Shown here piece by piece: positions 35,401 to 49,200 of a stretch of DNA of 64,000 bases. The stretch spans positions 1,291,580-1,355,579 of the forward strand of contig CP034993.1 of the NCBI GenBank assembly GCA_004026145.2, given 5' to 3'. Both the position numbers and the translations under genes were made by a program. Position 1 is the stretch's first letter. Each line of letters starts with the position of its first letter. Source of the DNA: Takifugu bimaculatus. Its lineage: Eukaryota; Chordata; Actinopteri; Tetraodontiformes; Tetraodontidae. Under the pieces are notes generated by a model, which did not search any database, was not told the DNA's origin, and saw only the letters and a program-made list of their open reading frames with translations.

Positions 35401-37979
35401 TTAAGTGAACCAAATCATCCCCGTCTCGACCTCTTCACCTCGGTGTCTGGCACCGCTGCAGGTATCCAGAAAATGCCTGACACGGGCCTTGGCCAGTCAG
35501 CACCGCATACCTGAGCACCGGCGTGGAGGGGCAATGCGTCTAATCTGTCTAATGTCCAGTAAGCGTCTGCAGACATGAATGCTAATCCCGTCAGCGATGA
35601 GGAGGCCTCTGTTTGACGGCTCTGCGAGTGCCAAGACTGTCCAGGTCGATTGAGTTCAGACAGGACAGAATGGGAACAAACTGTAGGCTTCAACAGGGAT
35701 CACTGCGACCTACAGGAAACTGAAGGTATTTGACCGTGACGAATCAATTGGTTCCCGTTTTTGTTTCCTTTATGAAACATTCGCTTTTAAAGGACGACAC
35801 AAGGCAGCGCAGCAGCATCAGTGTGGCGGCTCTGAAACTGTTAGACTTCCCTCTGGTCCTACGTTGCCTTGAAATTCCTGGTTCTTCACCCCTAAACCAA
35901 CTCCTGACTTGACCGCTGTTGAGATCTCCAGCTGTCTAGACGGTTTGAGAGAAAGTGAAGGCTTGCCACATGACATGTTTGCTACTACTGAGAATTCAGA
36001 TTACAAGTTAGATTGTTCACAGCTCCCTCAGAAAGCCAGTGGATTCTGACAGCATTAGAAAGCTGCCTGCGAGGGTGAAACAGACCAACAATAATTCTAA
36101 AACAGATCTATAGATCAGCAGTTTCTTTGCTGGCGTGTGACAAAACCTCTGCATGATGACAAGGAGCTAGCGTTGTCGCGCCGCTAATTTCTGCACGGAC
36201 TAAGACAACATTTTTAGAAGGCTGCACCGTCACATTAAGGTGGCCACGAGCATAGCGTGATACTGATAACCAGCTACACACCGGCTTGCAAACACACATA
36301 GACACTCATCCGTTGGTCACCCTTTAGTCCATCCATTCAGGATTATAACTTGGGCTGTTTTTGTAACAAAACAAGGCCTAATCCTAAATTCAGGGAGCTG
36401 TGAATGTGCCTCAACAAATGGCAGACAAATGAGAAGGATTAGCGGGGGCCTGTGAAAGACTGAAAGGTTTGCCATTGATCTACGGTGGTCCTGTTCTCTT
36501 TCAGGGCCACTCGGTTTGAAAACCCCACTGAGTAAGAGCATACAGGGCCACTCCAGAGCCCCCTAGGCCACCGAGAGACACACAACAGCCACAATTAGTC
36601 TCAGGAGCTGTAATGGCAATTCAATAAGCGCTTTAAAACTGTGCCTCAGTCCGTCTCCCACCCCTCCCACCCTTCCCATTTTCGTCTACATACATAAGAT
36701 TGGTATTATGAGTGGCGAGGATCTCTTTTTCTTCTTTCCCACCCACCACAGTTCTTTTCAGTCGCTGTGAGAGAAAATTACCACACAGGGTTTCAAAGGT
36801 TCCAGGGGCTGTAGTTTGTTGTTGCTGAAGCAGCATGACTTGTGCCCCTGTAGATTTTAGTTAAGACCCTCAAAATGGGCTTTTATTATTTCTTCTTTTG
36901 CTGGCGCTCAGGTGCCAGTTCATTTCAAAGCAACCAAAGTAACCTTTTCTGTTCGCTCGGCTCCGTTTGGTGAGGGTAGAACATTTTCATGATGACTTGA
37001 AGTGTTCAGACAGGTGCTAACCTGAGGTCTGTTAGCTTTAGCGACAACATGGCCGCGTGACTCACCTCCGTACAGATCAAAAACCAACACCTGTGCACCT
37101 GACATCAACACGACGAGTGCAGAGGACGTCATCCGGACGGCTGTCATTCCCATTCCCCCTGTCTCTCTTTGGGACATTCTTCGTTCGTTTTGCACACTGT
37201 TTGCCCCCCCCCCCTTTTGCTCTGCGATCAAAGGCCGAAGCTTTTGATGGAGAATTCCAAAAGGTTCCTCTTGTTTTGTTGGCGAGTGCACTGACAGGTC
37301 GGTGGCAGAGCAATGATAATTACAGCCCCCATTCGGTGTCCCTGGAACTGGCATCGGCGGCCAATTGCGCTCTTAGTCCGAGAAGAAAAGAGGGATTCTT
37401 GGAGGGTCAGAAAAGGAGGGCAGAGAGGTAGAGGAGAAAAGACAGAGGACAAAGTGGCAAAAGGGGTGAGTCAGCTGAGTACAGGCAGAAGATGGAGTTA
37501 TTAATTCCCATTACAATTACAAAGCTACAACTTGCTTTACATAGACATTATTTTAGATGTAGCCCATTGATTTAGTAGAAATAAAGTTGTCGTATGATCA
37601 TGATGTGTGCATGTAATAATTCACAGCGCCCACTACTGGACAAAAACAACAATCACTGTTAGTCAAGACATGTTCAGACTACTCTCCTCTACCAGAATAC
37701 AAGTGTTAATATTGGCAACTACTGCCCAGATCTGGACTGTAATTCTATGTAGATAGGCTATAATCAGGTCTCGGCTACAGTAGGACTCCATGCCATTCTG
37801 AGCAGAAATGTACCCCATCCCGGTAATCTGACATTATGACAAGATGAAAGGTCGGCCTTTGTTCACCCCCGACCCTCCTTTTGTTTTTCCCCGTGAAGCC
37901 GCAGCAGCCTCCAGTGCCGCTGGTGGGCTCCTCTGGCATAAATGACCCCGGCGCTTGTTTCATATCGCAGCGCTCCCAT

Positions 37980-38049
37980 CAGTCACAGGAAGCCCCCTTC
38001 CTCAGTCACAGGGAGCCCCCCTTCCTCAGTCACAGGGAGCCCCCCCCCG
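37980..38049 (+). repeat. Minisatellite, about 23-24 bp x 3
   Basis: Three near-identical units begin CAGTCACAGG and end CCCCCTTCCT: 37980-38002, 38003-38026 and 38027-38049. The last unit runs into a C tract. Confidence 0.9.
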
Positions 38050-39826
38050 CTGCAGGAACGTTGATTTAGATGTTAGCGAGACAGTTAGCGCTGCACACGA
38101 GGCAAGATTAGAACACCACGTTTGCACCTGCGGGTGAAGTTCAAAGTATGCTAACGTGACACAGTAAAGCATGATGCAGGGTTTATCCAGGTTTTTTTTA
38201 TTTAAGTTACCATACTCAGCATAGACCAAGGCACTCACATGAGTTCATGTTGCAGAAGAGAGTCTAAAGACACGTCTGAGATTTTGCCTCATATACAAAC
38301 TACAGTTACTGGCCTATGACTGAATGCTGTCCATGGGATCACAAATGTATCAGTAAACCATTAAAAAGGACCAAGCAGGGAGGTCTTGAGTATTTTTCTC
38401 CCCCTTTTTTTCAAACTACAATCCAACACAAACGCGACAGTAATAACAAACACCCATTTGAAACAGTTAAAGAGTACAAAACGTTTTAAATATATTAAAT
38501 GTTCTATAAGCGACAGCAGGGAGGAAATGTTAGCAAGACTTGACAGAAGCAGGATGTGATAACGGTTTACTATTACAGTGGGTTTGACTAAAGACTACTG
38601 AATCCGTACCTACGGCCGCTATGATGACTTAGAAGAAACTTTGAAGACACCCAGAACCAGTATCACACTGAGAGAAATGGGATTTGGGAGAAGTAGGTAG
38701 AAGCATTTAAAAGTCCAGAAAAATCCAACTTTTTTCCCCCAGCAGCTTCATTCTGGTTGTTTTCCAGTCACATATGAAATTACATAAATGTATATATATG
38801 ATATGTTTGTCTAACTTATGTACAGTTCAGTACAGAAGAGATCAAACTCTGGGTTTATCCGGGTGGCACAGACAACTCTTTCACGGGCACAAAGTGTTGG
38901 CCTTTGTCTCCTGTTGACTAATCTTTTTTATTTATTTATGCCTTCACATTGTATTGTAATTCTTTTAGATACGCATGAGAATTATTCCAAAATTAGCAAA
39001 TGCTCAATGAAAGTTTTACATGTTGCATGACAATAGCCCCAAATAATCAGAAAAAAATTCTGTTTGGGTATTTTGGTAGAAACTCTGGGATAGTTCAGTA
39101 ACTAACGCAGTTGTAACACTTTACAATAAGGGTAAATAGGTTATTAGTTAACGTAGTAATAAGTACTAGCTGAGCATCAATATGTCAATTAAAGAATAAC
39201 CCTTGTGTTTAGAATAACCTTTTTTACAATCTTGCCAATTCCATTAACATAATAGAGTGTGAGGAGTAACTAATTTTTAATAAGAATTTTTTTTTTAAAT
39301 AATAAATTAATTTACTTTTTTTTTTACCTTTAAAAGAAAAAGAAAAAATCAACCCTGCCACTTAGATGACATCTCATAACCTGCAATTACTGTTGCTAAA
39401 GTTAATAAAGATATTTCTGTTTAAATCATCTCTGATTTTAAGCACACATATTGACACATTAATTGTTAGCTATTGCTTATTACTGCTAAATGATTACTGG
39501 TGAATAAACGTACCCTTATTATAATTTGTTACAATGTAGTATTTAATATACAAGTAAAATTGTTAACATATTTTATACTTTAACTGGTGGTGCTATAAAC
39601 TCTGAAAAATGTATTTCCAAGCAATCTATATGCTTGCTCGTCAGTTTTAGTTTTAATTTCTGGAGTGCTAACCTTCCAATATCAGGTTTTCTGTGGAATT
39701 ATTTGAATAAGCTCATGAGCAAGCTGGCATTCAGATTTGACAAATAAAATTAGCCCAGATTGTTCAGATGGTTCAGAGTACCTCAAATTTATATTTTCAC
39801 AGATTAAATTAATATTTATCTTAACT

Positions 39827-39868
39827 GTTTCAGATGCATGTGATCATATTGATCAGAGCATCTGAAAC
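39827..39868. repeat. Inverted repeat downstream of fgf22
   Basis: GTTTCAGATGC at 39827-39837 is perfectly inverted as GCATCTGAAAC at 39858-39868, with a 20-base loop that contains TGATCA twice. It lies about 390 bases past the fgf22 stop codon, possibly around the transcript end. Confidence 0.7.
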
Positions 39869-39896
39869 TGGCTAAATAAAACACCAATAGGACATA

Positions 39897-39902
39897 TTTA
39901 TT
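39897..39902 (-). terminator. fgf22 poly(A) signal candidate
   Basis: AATAAA on the minus strand, about 355 bases after the fgf22 stop codon. It is the nearest canonical hexamer I noticed, in an AT-rich area where chance matches are common. Confidence 0.3.
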
Positions 39903-40255
39903 GTTCTCCTTTTTGAAAAAAAAAATCCTTATTACCCTTTTGTAAGTTAAAAGTCTCAAGCGGGAAAACACTTTTTTCCAAAACATGCAGTTCATACAGA
40001 CACGTTGAATAGAGCATAGTTCTACTGCAATGACATCATTAGATCACAGAGAATAACTTAAAAGTACACATTACGCTAATTCTATAAATGTTACAAACTG
40101 CAACAAATGTACATACAGTATGGGACAGGATGGAATAATAATCATAATATAATAATAATGATAATAATGAACCGATTGCTGCCTCAGCTACATCAGCATC
40201 GTGGGAGAAGCCAGGCGGGGCAGCCTGATGTTGGACAGAGTTCGGTGCCGGGCGG

Positions 40256-43200
40256 CTAGGACGGGAGCATGGGCAGGAAGTGGGTGGACGGGTGCCTCCG
40301 CCGGGCCTTGTGACCTCGCCGCGGCTTCCCCCGTCCGTTCAGCGAGACAAACATCTGCCTGCCGCCGTGCTTCCAGCGGAGGGAGGCGTAAGTGTTGTAG
40401 CCGTTTTCCTCTATGCGCTCCTTGAACTTGCAGCTCGGGTTGTACTTCACCTGTGATCAGAGGCAGGAGCACAGAGAGGTTAATGTGGGGGAGGCGTGAC
40501 TGGGCCGGGCCCACTGGGCCATGAGCCCGCGTCCAACCACAGAGCATAAAATGTGTTGTTGCAGTAAAATACAGTCCAGGTGTTGGTCGGACTTGAATTC
40601 GGTTGCACAAACATAGTTGGAACTCTCCAGCACACCACGAAAACATCGTAGGAGTAAACATACAGAGTGAGGAGGTGAAAGGGCCACTTTCTGGTCATCA
40701 GTGCAGCAGCAACACGACTGGATGTGGATTATGAGAGGACGTGTCCGCTCCCTCCGCACCACGGATGAGCTCTGGAACTATTCCCCTTGTGTTTTGTTGC
40801 ATGAAAAAGCAGCCAAACTTGACTTTTTGAGCCCATCTGAGAGTCATAATTTGGAATAAAACTGCAGAAAATTCAATTAAACTTCACTAAACCACAGCTG
40901 GTGTCCTTGAGTCTGGGTCTGATGTTGTTGTGTTTGATAGCCTTGCATTTGATTGAAATATACATTGCATATTAAGAATTATATATAAGGTTTTTTTTGT
41001 TATTTGTTTTATATATGAGGCGCTTTTATATTGACTCTTGAACACTATCAATCAAGACGCTTTACTGATGGTGGGAGGAGATTATGTTGCATCCATATAT
41101 TTAAGGATCATTGTCATGGTGTCTTCAGGACCCCCCCCTCCTCACACCAGGATAATATATGCTCATCACAATTAATTGGGTTTTTGTTATTACAGGAGGA
41201 GGATAAAGGTGCTGAAGTCACTGGTGTTATTACTGCTACAGACTCTTTTTTTTTTTTACAAAGCCCTTTAATCTGTTTGTGGAGCTAGACGCGACACCCC
41301 TCAGGTCTGATGTGTGTCTGATTTTCACAAAGGGAGGTGATTACTTTTAAAAGCTTGCCGGTGAAACAGCACTTTGCAGATGGCATGCAAGGATTCTTCA
41401 AGGAGGCCAGCTGCTTCTTTGTGGCTGCTGGTTGGGTTTCGTGCCGCTTTTATCTATTTTGACAGTGGAACAAGCCGACTGAAGCTGCAGGTATCACAGC
41501 CCAGGTGTAGAGCCATGATTGATTATAACGCTCTGACCTTTTCTGGACTTTCCAGCAAAAGTATTCCTGACATTCACCATCCCTTTAGTAGAATCGGGCA
41601 TGTTTGGCTGGGGAGACATTTGGGACCCCTATACCTCCCCCATACCGTCACCCTCTCCTCCCATTCCCGTTTCCAACCTCCCCTACTTGACCTCCAAGAA
41701 CAATGTCGCTCAAGTTGTATACGCACCGATCCAAACAGCGTGCCTTTCTTGGACATAGCTAAGTACAGCCCGTTGCTGACAGATTTGATGGCGACAACTC
41801 CTACACTGACAGATCGGATTTCCATCAGGCCTGGAAAAAAAGGAGAGAACAAGGATGTTTGTTAGAAACACAGACTTACCCGAGCATCCCCATTAAAAGC
41901 TACTCTCTCATTAGTGATTAGGATCCAAGCCCCAATTTATTCTCTGGGTAGAGACAACCAAACAACCAAAATATATTAAAAAAAGTCACAGACACAGAAG
42001 TTCCTCAGGACATGCAACCCAAGAATGCAACTCAGATGTTATTCTACCATTTCCAGGAGGGTTCTAATGTAACCCATTAGTTCTTTACCACAATTCGTCT
42101 GTTGGGACAGACCCACTGCAGGGCACTGACTGGTTGACTGAGAATCATTACCTGTGTGTGACAACATGCAGCCCAATGTGACCAAAACAGACAACTGGTC
42201 ATAGTTGAACACTATTTGCACATACAGATTATAATTAATGCCTAGAGCAAGATGTTCTGATCCAAAACATGAAATTCTGAACTATATCTACTGCAACCAG
42301 AGCAGGCATTAATCCCAGGCTTTTCTAGTGATCCCGTTAACCTCTGCAGAGCCTCACATCTCAATCTAGATAAAATCTGGACATGCATGCACATTTTGAA
42401 CTTGCACAGGCTCATTCGGCCATACTGCCTGCATCCGTTCCAGCCTCCAGCCTCCAGATGTGACAGCACATCCTCATGATGATACCCTGTGTGCTTTACT
42501 GAGGGACATAAAAGTTTTGTCTGCTGGCCACTTAAGCCCCCTCTTCAGCTCCACTTCAGCCCATGAAAAAGCTGGCAACCTGTGGGCTAATTGTCTCCTC
42601 TGGGCAGTGATGGCAAACAAGTCCCATGTGGTTCACTCTTGATCTGGTTTTTGTCTGCATACCAAAATAAAGGCTCACTCCCACTGTCATGGGTACAACA
42701 AGGCGATGTTTGAAGCTGACCTGAGGGTTTGCCACAGGGTCCTGAATAGAAACTAATTGCTGGAAAAGAAGCCTGCTTTTGAATGATGTTTCCTCTGGAC
42801 TCATTTGCCTGCTCACACCTTCAAAGGCACCCCGTTGTGGTCTGTTATCTGATCAGAGGATGAAATCTCGAGTCTATGCAGAGAAATGAAAAGTGGTGGC
42901 ACAGGGGGCAAACCACTGAAGGATGTTTGAGAGGAAGCAGTTTGTTGGCTTTGGATAGAACTTGTAATCATTGTACCGGGTCAAGACGCTGAAGGGTAGG
43001 GTGACCCAAAGGTGTTAAGAAAGGAAATAGCCATAAAAGCAGCAGCATACCAGAAGCCACCCAACTGACCTACATGCAGCTCCCTTATTACAAATGCAAG
43101 TACTTCCAAAGAACAGAGCAGTCCTGCAGCCTTTACGCTTCAAAATGTGGAAAATGAAGGTTCTCACTTTTAGCCCAACTTTAAATGGCCTTTTAATCAC

Positions 43201-46200
43201 AAAATGCTTCTGTCGCACTGTGAGCCTCCAACTGATTGTCTCCATATACGTATGTGTCTAAAGGGTTTTTATTATTTTAAACTAATGGAGAGCTTTTTGG
43301 TTCGCTGCTCACCCTGCTAACTCGTCAAATTATGATGCTCTACTCCAAGTAACCTGTGTCTTCACTCATCAGTCAGTCTGCTGAGTTTGCAATATGAGCA
43401 AGGTGTGTAAAGCAGGTGATTATCATAATCAATATTATGGGTTTGTATTGTCCAACGTTAATGCTGCCTAATATCTAGTCCAATATACATGTCCGTCTAG
43501 TCAAAAAGCATAATAGCTGGAGCCTCATTAGCCCCTTTTCCACCACAAGACCTTTTGTTAATTACCCCAAATTCTGACAGATTTTGTACATTTCCACCAA
43601 AATTACCTGGTTTAACAATTGTCTAAACCACAAACTTTCCTTGAGAAAAGTACCTTGCAGGTGGTGGGAACTTTCAGTTTTCCTGGAATCGCTACAGTCA
43701 TTTAGAAAATGGAGCAAAAGAATAGAAGCTAGGAGAAATGGACAGATGATGTAGGGTAAAACAAATCATTTTGTACTACATGTAACAGGAGTTATAAGTA
43801 GGACACATCCTAAAATGAATATTCAGGAAAAACATTTGCAAGATTATAAGAAGCTGACAGGCCACAGCAGTGAACCACTGCACCATCTCCCTCGACATCA
43901 CCTTCCTGATTTGAATATTTTTTTAGGATTTGAGTTGCAAAGGAAACTCAATACATACAGATCACCAGAATTTTAATAACCAGGTAAATAAATACTTGGT
44001 GATGAAATTTACTGAAAATGCTGGTGGAAAAGAAATGTTAATCTGGCAATTTTGGAGCGACAATTTAATCAATTCAGTAAAAATTATTCAAAATAATATT
44101 GAATACTTACTACTTTTTCCCTGACAGACACAATATTGCCATATTTTCTTGTTCTAATTTGTTGAGACGCTAATCACTCTTGTGTTAAGGGCAGCTGCAC
44201 ATGTCACACAATTCCTGTTGCTCTGAAAAGCACATCTGATGCTTCGGCACTTAAAAACACCCATCTGCAACCGTCTCAGAGTTCTGCTTTTTTGAGCCTT
44301 AAACACCAGCGGCCGTGCTTACAGAGTGAGGTCATCCACTTTAGGCACGGACACAAAAAAAAGTACAGAGTGGAAAAAAAGAGTAGAGAAAAGCAGTCGA
44401 AGGTAAACAAACACAAACTCCTGCGTCTTTCTTCTCTTACACGGCCACCTAAATGAAGCCCTCAGTGTACCCCACAGCTGGGGGAAGCAGGGAATGCCTG
44501 AGACAAGTCCATCCAGGTATCGGGCCAGCTGCACCCCCATCACTCTCGCGTAGTCTCTGATCCTGCGAGGAAACATTAACACTTTGATGGCAGCCCCTTT
44601 CTTTACAAGCTGTGTTTACAAACACCGGGTGTGCTATGGTTGCACCTGGAGCGTGCAAGGGACTCATAAGCAATTAGCCGAGGCCCGGCATGCGATTGGA
44701 GCGCTGCAAGGATTTATGGGGGATTAGTCCAGGCCAATGAAAACCGCTGGTGCCTGAAAGTGGTGCCAGCAGTAATAGCCATCATTTGAGTTCCAGGCAC
44801 AGTAGGTGTGTTGCAAGGATGTTTGTCACATCTGAGAAATCGCTAAGTTGGGTGTACCGTAAATGGCTAAATATCAGGTTATAAGAAAAATCTAATAAAC
44901 AAAGTTGTAGAAAGCAGTCCTGAGATGCTGGACCTGCTCCCATCTGCAGCAGGTGTTCAAATTAAAGCTGCTGAACATCAGTAGTGTATTAAATATTGTC
45001 TTTCCTGTCCTCCTGTCGCGTAGATGCAACACACTTCGCGTTCATTTCACAGCCACATGACAGAAAAGATGTAAGGGAATGAAGCAGGGATTTCACATCG
45101 TCTGGAGGAATTGCTCCAGCCTGGGACGCTTGGCCACACATCTATAAAGACCAGTTAGGTCCTGATAACTCACAGGTTCCCCTTTGAAAAGTCACTCCAT
45201 TGTGTTCAAACCCTGAGAAATTAGGGTGAAATATTTGTAGCTGTTAGTGTTCACGTTGAAAGTCTGAAAGCTCTGTCCTAGAAGGATATCTGAAAATTCG
45301 ACTCGTTTTCAAAATGAATAGGGACATATTTGAATTCTAGAAGTATTTTAAATCTTTCAAAGAGCATCACAATTGAAGAACAGAAAGAAATAATGGAGAC
45401 AAATTAGCTCTTTGTGCCTGTGTTGCTTTGAAAAGTGAAGGTCACTCCTGCCCTGTGTTCTGCTGAGCAAGTATCAACTGATGGCCCTATTGAGCTCGTG
45501 AAAACAGTACTTTTGGCTTCCCACTTGCAATTGGCAGGATCTCTTAACCTTTGACATGTTTTGGCTGGGACTGTCAATAAGCTCAAGCTGCCACTACAAG
45601 CAAATCCTGCACTATACATGTCTAGTCAACTGTGGACTTGCCATTTATTTCTCCTCTATGGGATTTTTAAAAGCATAGAAAATGTCTTTTAGCCAGTCTC
45701 TTTTTTTTACTCTTTCTTTTCTTTCTGTCCCCCATTTTTTGGACGTTAGCCCATCGTCAGATCATTCAAGCCTTTTCTGACTTTGAAAAAAAAAAGCAGA
45801 ATGGAAAGCGAGAGACACTCTCACGGGGTTTCCTTTTGTCAGACTCATAGTAATGGGGTGGGGGGGGTGGTAAAGGGTGAGGGTACTGGTTATAAGATGT
45901 GGAGTTCGTAGGTGGGGGCAGCTGGTGACATTGCCCCCTCCCCACCGCCCCCGATAAGTCTTTGTTACTCACCTGAGAGGTGAAGAGCTAGACAAGATCT
46001 TATTAATGATCGAGCGCTTTCAATGGAGTTCTACAAAGTGCGGCAAAAAAGGTCTTTTCAGCACATATTTTAAGCAGGAAAAAAGCAAAAGACAGAGAAA
46101 AAGGAGTGAGAAAAAGAGATTTTCCTGCTCATTTCCCTCCTGTCTTCTTTTTTGTTCCTTTTCCCAGGTCTTGAATTTCTTGGGTTGCCCCCTTGAGCTG

Positions 46201-49200
46201 CCCTCCATGGCTCAGTGCTCAACCAGAGCCGAGCCTGGGAATCTTGGGGTTCCTGCTGTGCTCCTGCTCTTGATTGACATACCTTTTCAATTATTTCACA
46301 GTTTGCTTGCTTTCTAAATGAAGAGAGCCCTGTTGTTTTTTTCCTTCTGCCCTTCTTTTCAAAACACAAGCTTTTCATGTCGGGTCTGGGCTGCTGGGCC
46401 TAATGGCTGTGACCAGCACCTTTGATCTGCTGTGACCCCCTCGAAGGGTCTGGTACTGGGCGAAGCAGCCGCCTGTGTGTATCAGCGCAGACAAAGGCAG
46501 CATCACTCACTATTTCTTTAAACACCTTGAGACATTACCATGAGAACAGGCTTTCTGGCGGAGGCCATCACAGGTGTTGCCATGTGGACAATTTGACATT
46601 AACCCTTTAATTGTAGAGCGGGCCATCTTTTTCCTGTTAAGTTCTCCAGCACGGTGGGGGTGAGGGGGCAACAGATTATATACATATGTTGCATATTTCT
46701 TTACCATTGCTCAGAACTGATTGATCTTGTAAAAAAATGATTTTTAAGGCTTCATAAAATGAACTTTTGACATAGTGACCATGTTCGCTTTATAAATATG
46801 GATATGCAATGCACGAATGAATCCACCAAGAGAAACTCGCATCCGTATGAGCGAAATGAGTAGTAACTTATTTTTTGGAACCATTCAGTACGTGTAAATG
46901 ATGACATGTATATGCATTTGTTAAACTATAACTGGCCAGTTATAGTTTATAACTGGCCAGTTATAGTTTAACAAAACCTGTCAACGGCATAGCCTGACCA
47001 GAGTTGGAATAAACTGAATTTGTCAAAGTCAAACAACCGTTGTATGTATGTGCCTTCATTGGCCCTGAACTGGCTGGGCTGTGGCCAGGAAATGTTCTGT
47101 GGCATAATGTAACAAAATATGTGATGAAAAAAGAATAAAGCCATTAACATGGTGAATTTTAGAGCAAGAGCGATGCATGTATGGACAGACTGCGGTTCAT
47201 GGTGAAAAAAATCAATGAAAAATGAATAGTTGTCAATATGCAATCACTTTTAAGGTGATGTTCTGAAGTGTGAGGTCAACTGGAAGAGGGTTTTATTAGT
47301 ATTTAGCTAAAGGAGGCAAATCACCTGATAATTTAGTAGACTTGAACATACGTCATACGTTATTTATTGTGGCGCATAAATGGGGACACAGGCAGAAGTC
47401 CTTTGCACTGTAGCTGTTGCTCAGCCTCAGTGGCTCAGCTTAATGTTCATATATGACCTCTCTCCAGGTTCATACCCCCGCTGGCAGCCCGATGGAAATG
47501 TTTTCTACTTGGTACCGGAACTAAACTCATTTTTCCTGTAGTTGGTTCAGTAATCTGAAGATAATATAAACATTGTGTGCAGAAATGCAGGTAAAAAAAA
47601 CTGGATCATATCAATGCAGGTAATGAGTACAGAATAGTAATGTTTTTAGTGGGAATCAGTCGATTTGATGCAATAATTTACATCATGATGGAGGCAGGAA
47701 AAGTTCATAACCTCTAACATGAATCTCTTTACATAGAACTGTGGTGATCATTATGGATTTTATGCATCTCTGACCAAGACCTGGTTTCAATGTATATATA
47801 AGCAAATATATGTGTTTGAGCTTAAACGGAACTCAATCAGCTTCTAAAAGAACCTCGGACATGCTCAAATTTTCTGTGCATGTAAATATCTTGATAGTCC
47901 CTCTGCAGCCATCTCGAATTTCTTATTTTTTCCTGACTAGAAGTATCAGGTGCCTCCTGCAGATGTTGAGATTGTACAGTCTAACAGCTTTTGTGGGCTC
48001 ATCAGTCTGCACGACTTCTTCAGAGTGATTGCTCTTCCAGTGGGAAGTATCCAGCAGGCGGCTGTTTTCTGCCTACCTTCAAGCAGCCAAGACAGATTCA
48101 CAACAAATGTTTAGCCTTAAAAGAAAAGGCCGTTGATCAAAAATGCTCAAAAGTCCAATAATGATGCCAAATCAAAAGGGATTTGTTTCCCTGGGGCAGT
48201 CAAAGAAACACATGCACTGATTGTACACAGCATTTGTATTAAGAAAACACACAGATCTCAGATAAAGGCTTTGTCAACTGACAAAAATGGGGAAAACATG
48301 GTCCTCGGTATGTAGCAAAGAAATCAAAGATGGGCTGGAAATCAGTGCGCAATGCTGCTGGCTGGGCCACAATAGAGAAATCAACTTACAGTAAGTCATC
48401 AATGTTGTCAAAAACCTCCCAAAATGCCATGAGCTGTGTTTAATCACAGCATGGCTGGTTCTTAGACTCTTTACTGTGTGAAATCGATCCACACTCTCCA
48501 TATTGATTTGTAGCTGGCAGATAAAGCAGTGGCTCAACAGGAGGCTCATATACTGGAAGTCTGACAGTAATAAATGTACAGTAGGAAGTGATAGCAGGGC
48601 ACTGATGATCTCATTGCAATGAGTGGCTTGGATGAAAGCCGATCTCTAGCTTCATAAGGCAGGAAGACAATTTATATGTAGAAAGCTGTCCGGCGGACTT
48701 TACCAGGCATACCTGCAGTGTTTTTGTTTAATCGGGTTGCTCTGTTAGATGGAAACTCCGGTAAATAAAAGGGTGACAGTTGAACTCCAGCAACTGTTCC
48801 TCTGGTTTTGACAGAGTGGCTGAGACTGATTGTGGTGATGCATGCTCAGCAGGGCTCAGATCAGGGAGGATCAGATGGAAACTGATCACACAGACGCCAG
48901 ATTAGCTGAACACCAAAGGATGGGGTCGGATGACGGCACACATGCATAACACATACACCAAAGATACTCTAAACTGAGTGAAAGGAGAGTAAACATGGGC
49001 TGCCTGTGAACCATGACTTCAGTGGAGATTTCCTCCTGGAAAATAGGCTTCATCGGGCAGGGTTTTGACCTCTGGGATCACAAGCTCATGGCCCTTGATT
49101 AGCAGATGCTGTGGTATCTCCCAATGGCTGTTTTAGCTGAAATGACTAAAATGTTGTTATGATTTTAGGTTTATAAACCATTACATTTATTCCTGTCTAG

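Larger units (their letters stand above)
31798..40255. other. Gene-free interval between the granzyme-like gene and fgf22
   Basis: None of the open frames here resembles a known protein or is bounded by a consistent splice set. It contains a likely interspersed repeat near 32208-32430, an imperfect 22-bp duplication at 33596-33643, a 23-24-bp triplication at 37980-38049, an AT-rich block (38,900-40,190) and possible conserved non-coding DNA at 37,200-37,400. Confidence 0.5.

Noticed and set aside
35415..35693. 92-codon minus-strand frame
   Set aside because: No domain, no splice context and no recognisable homology.
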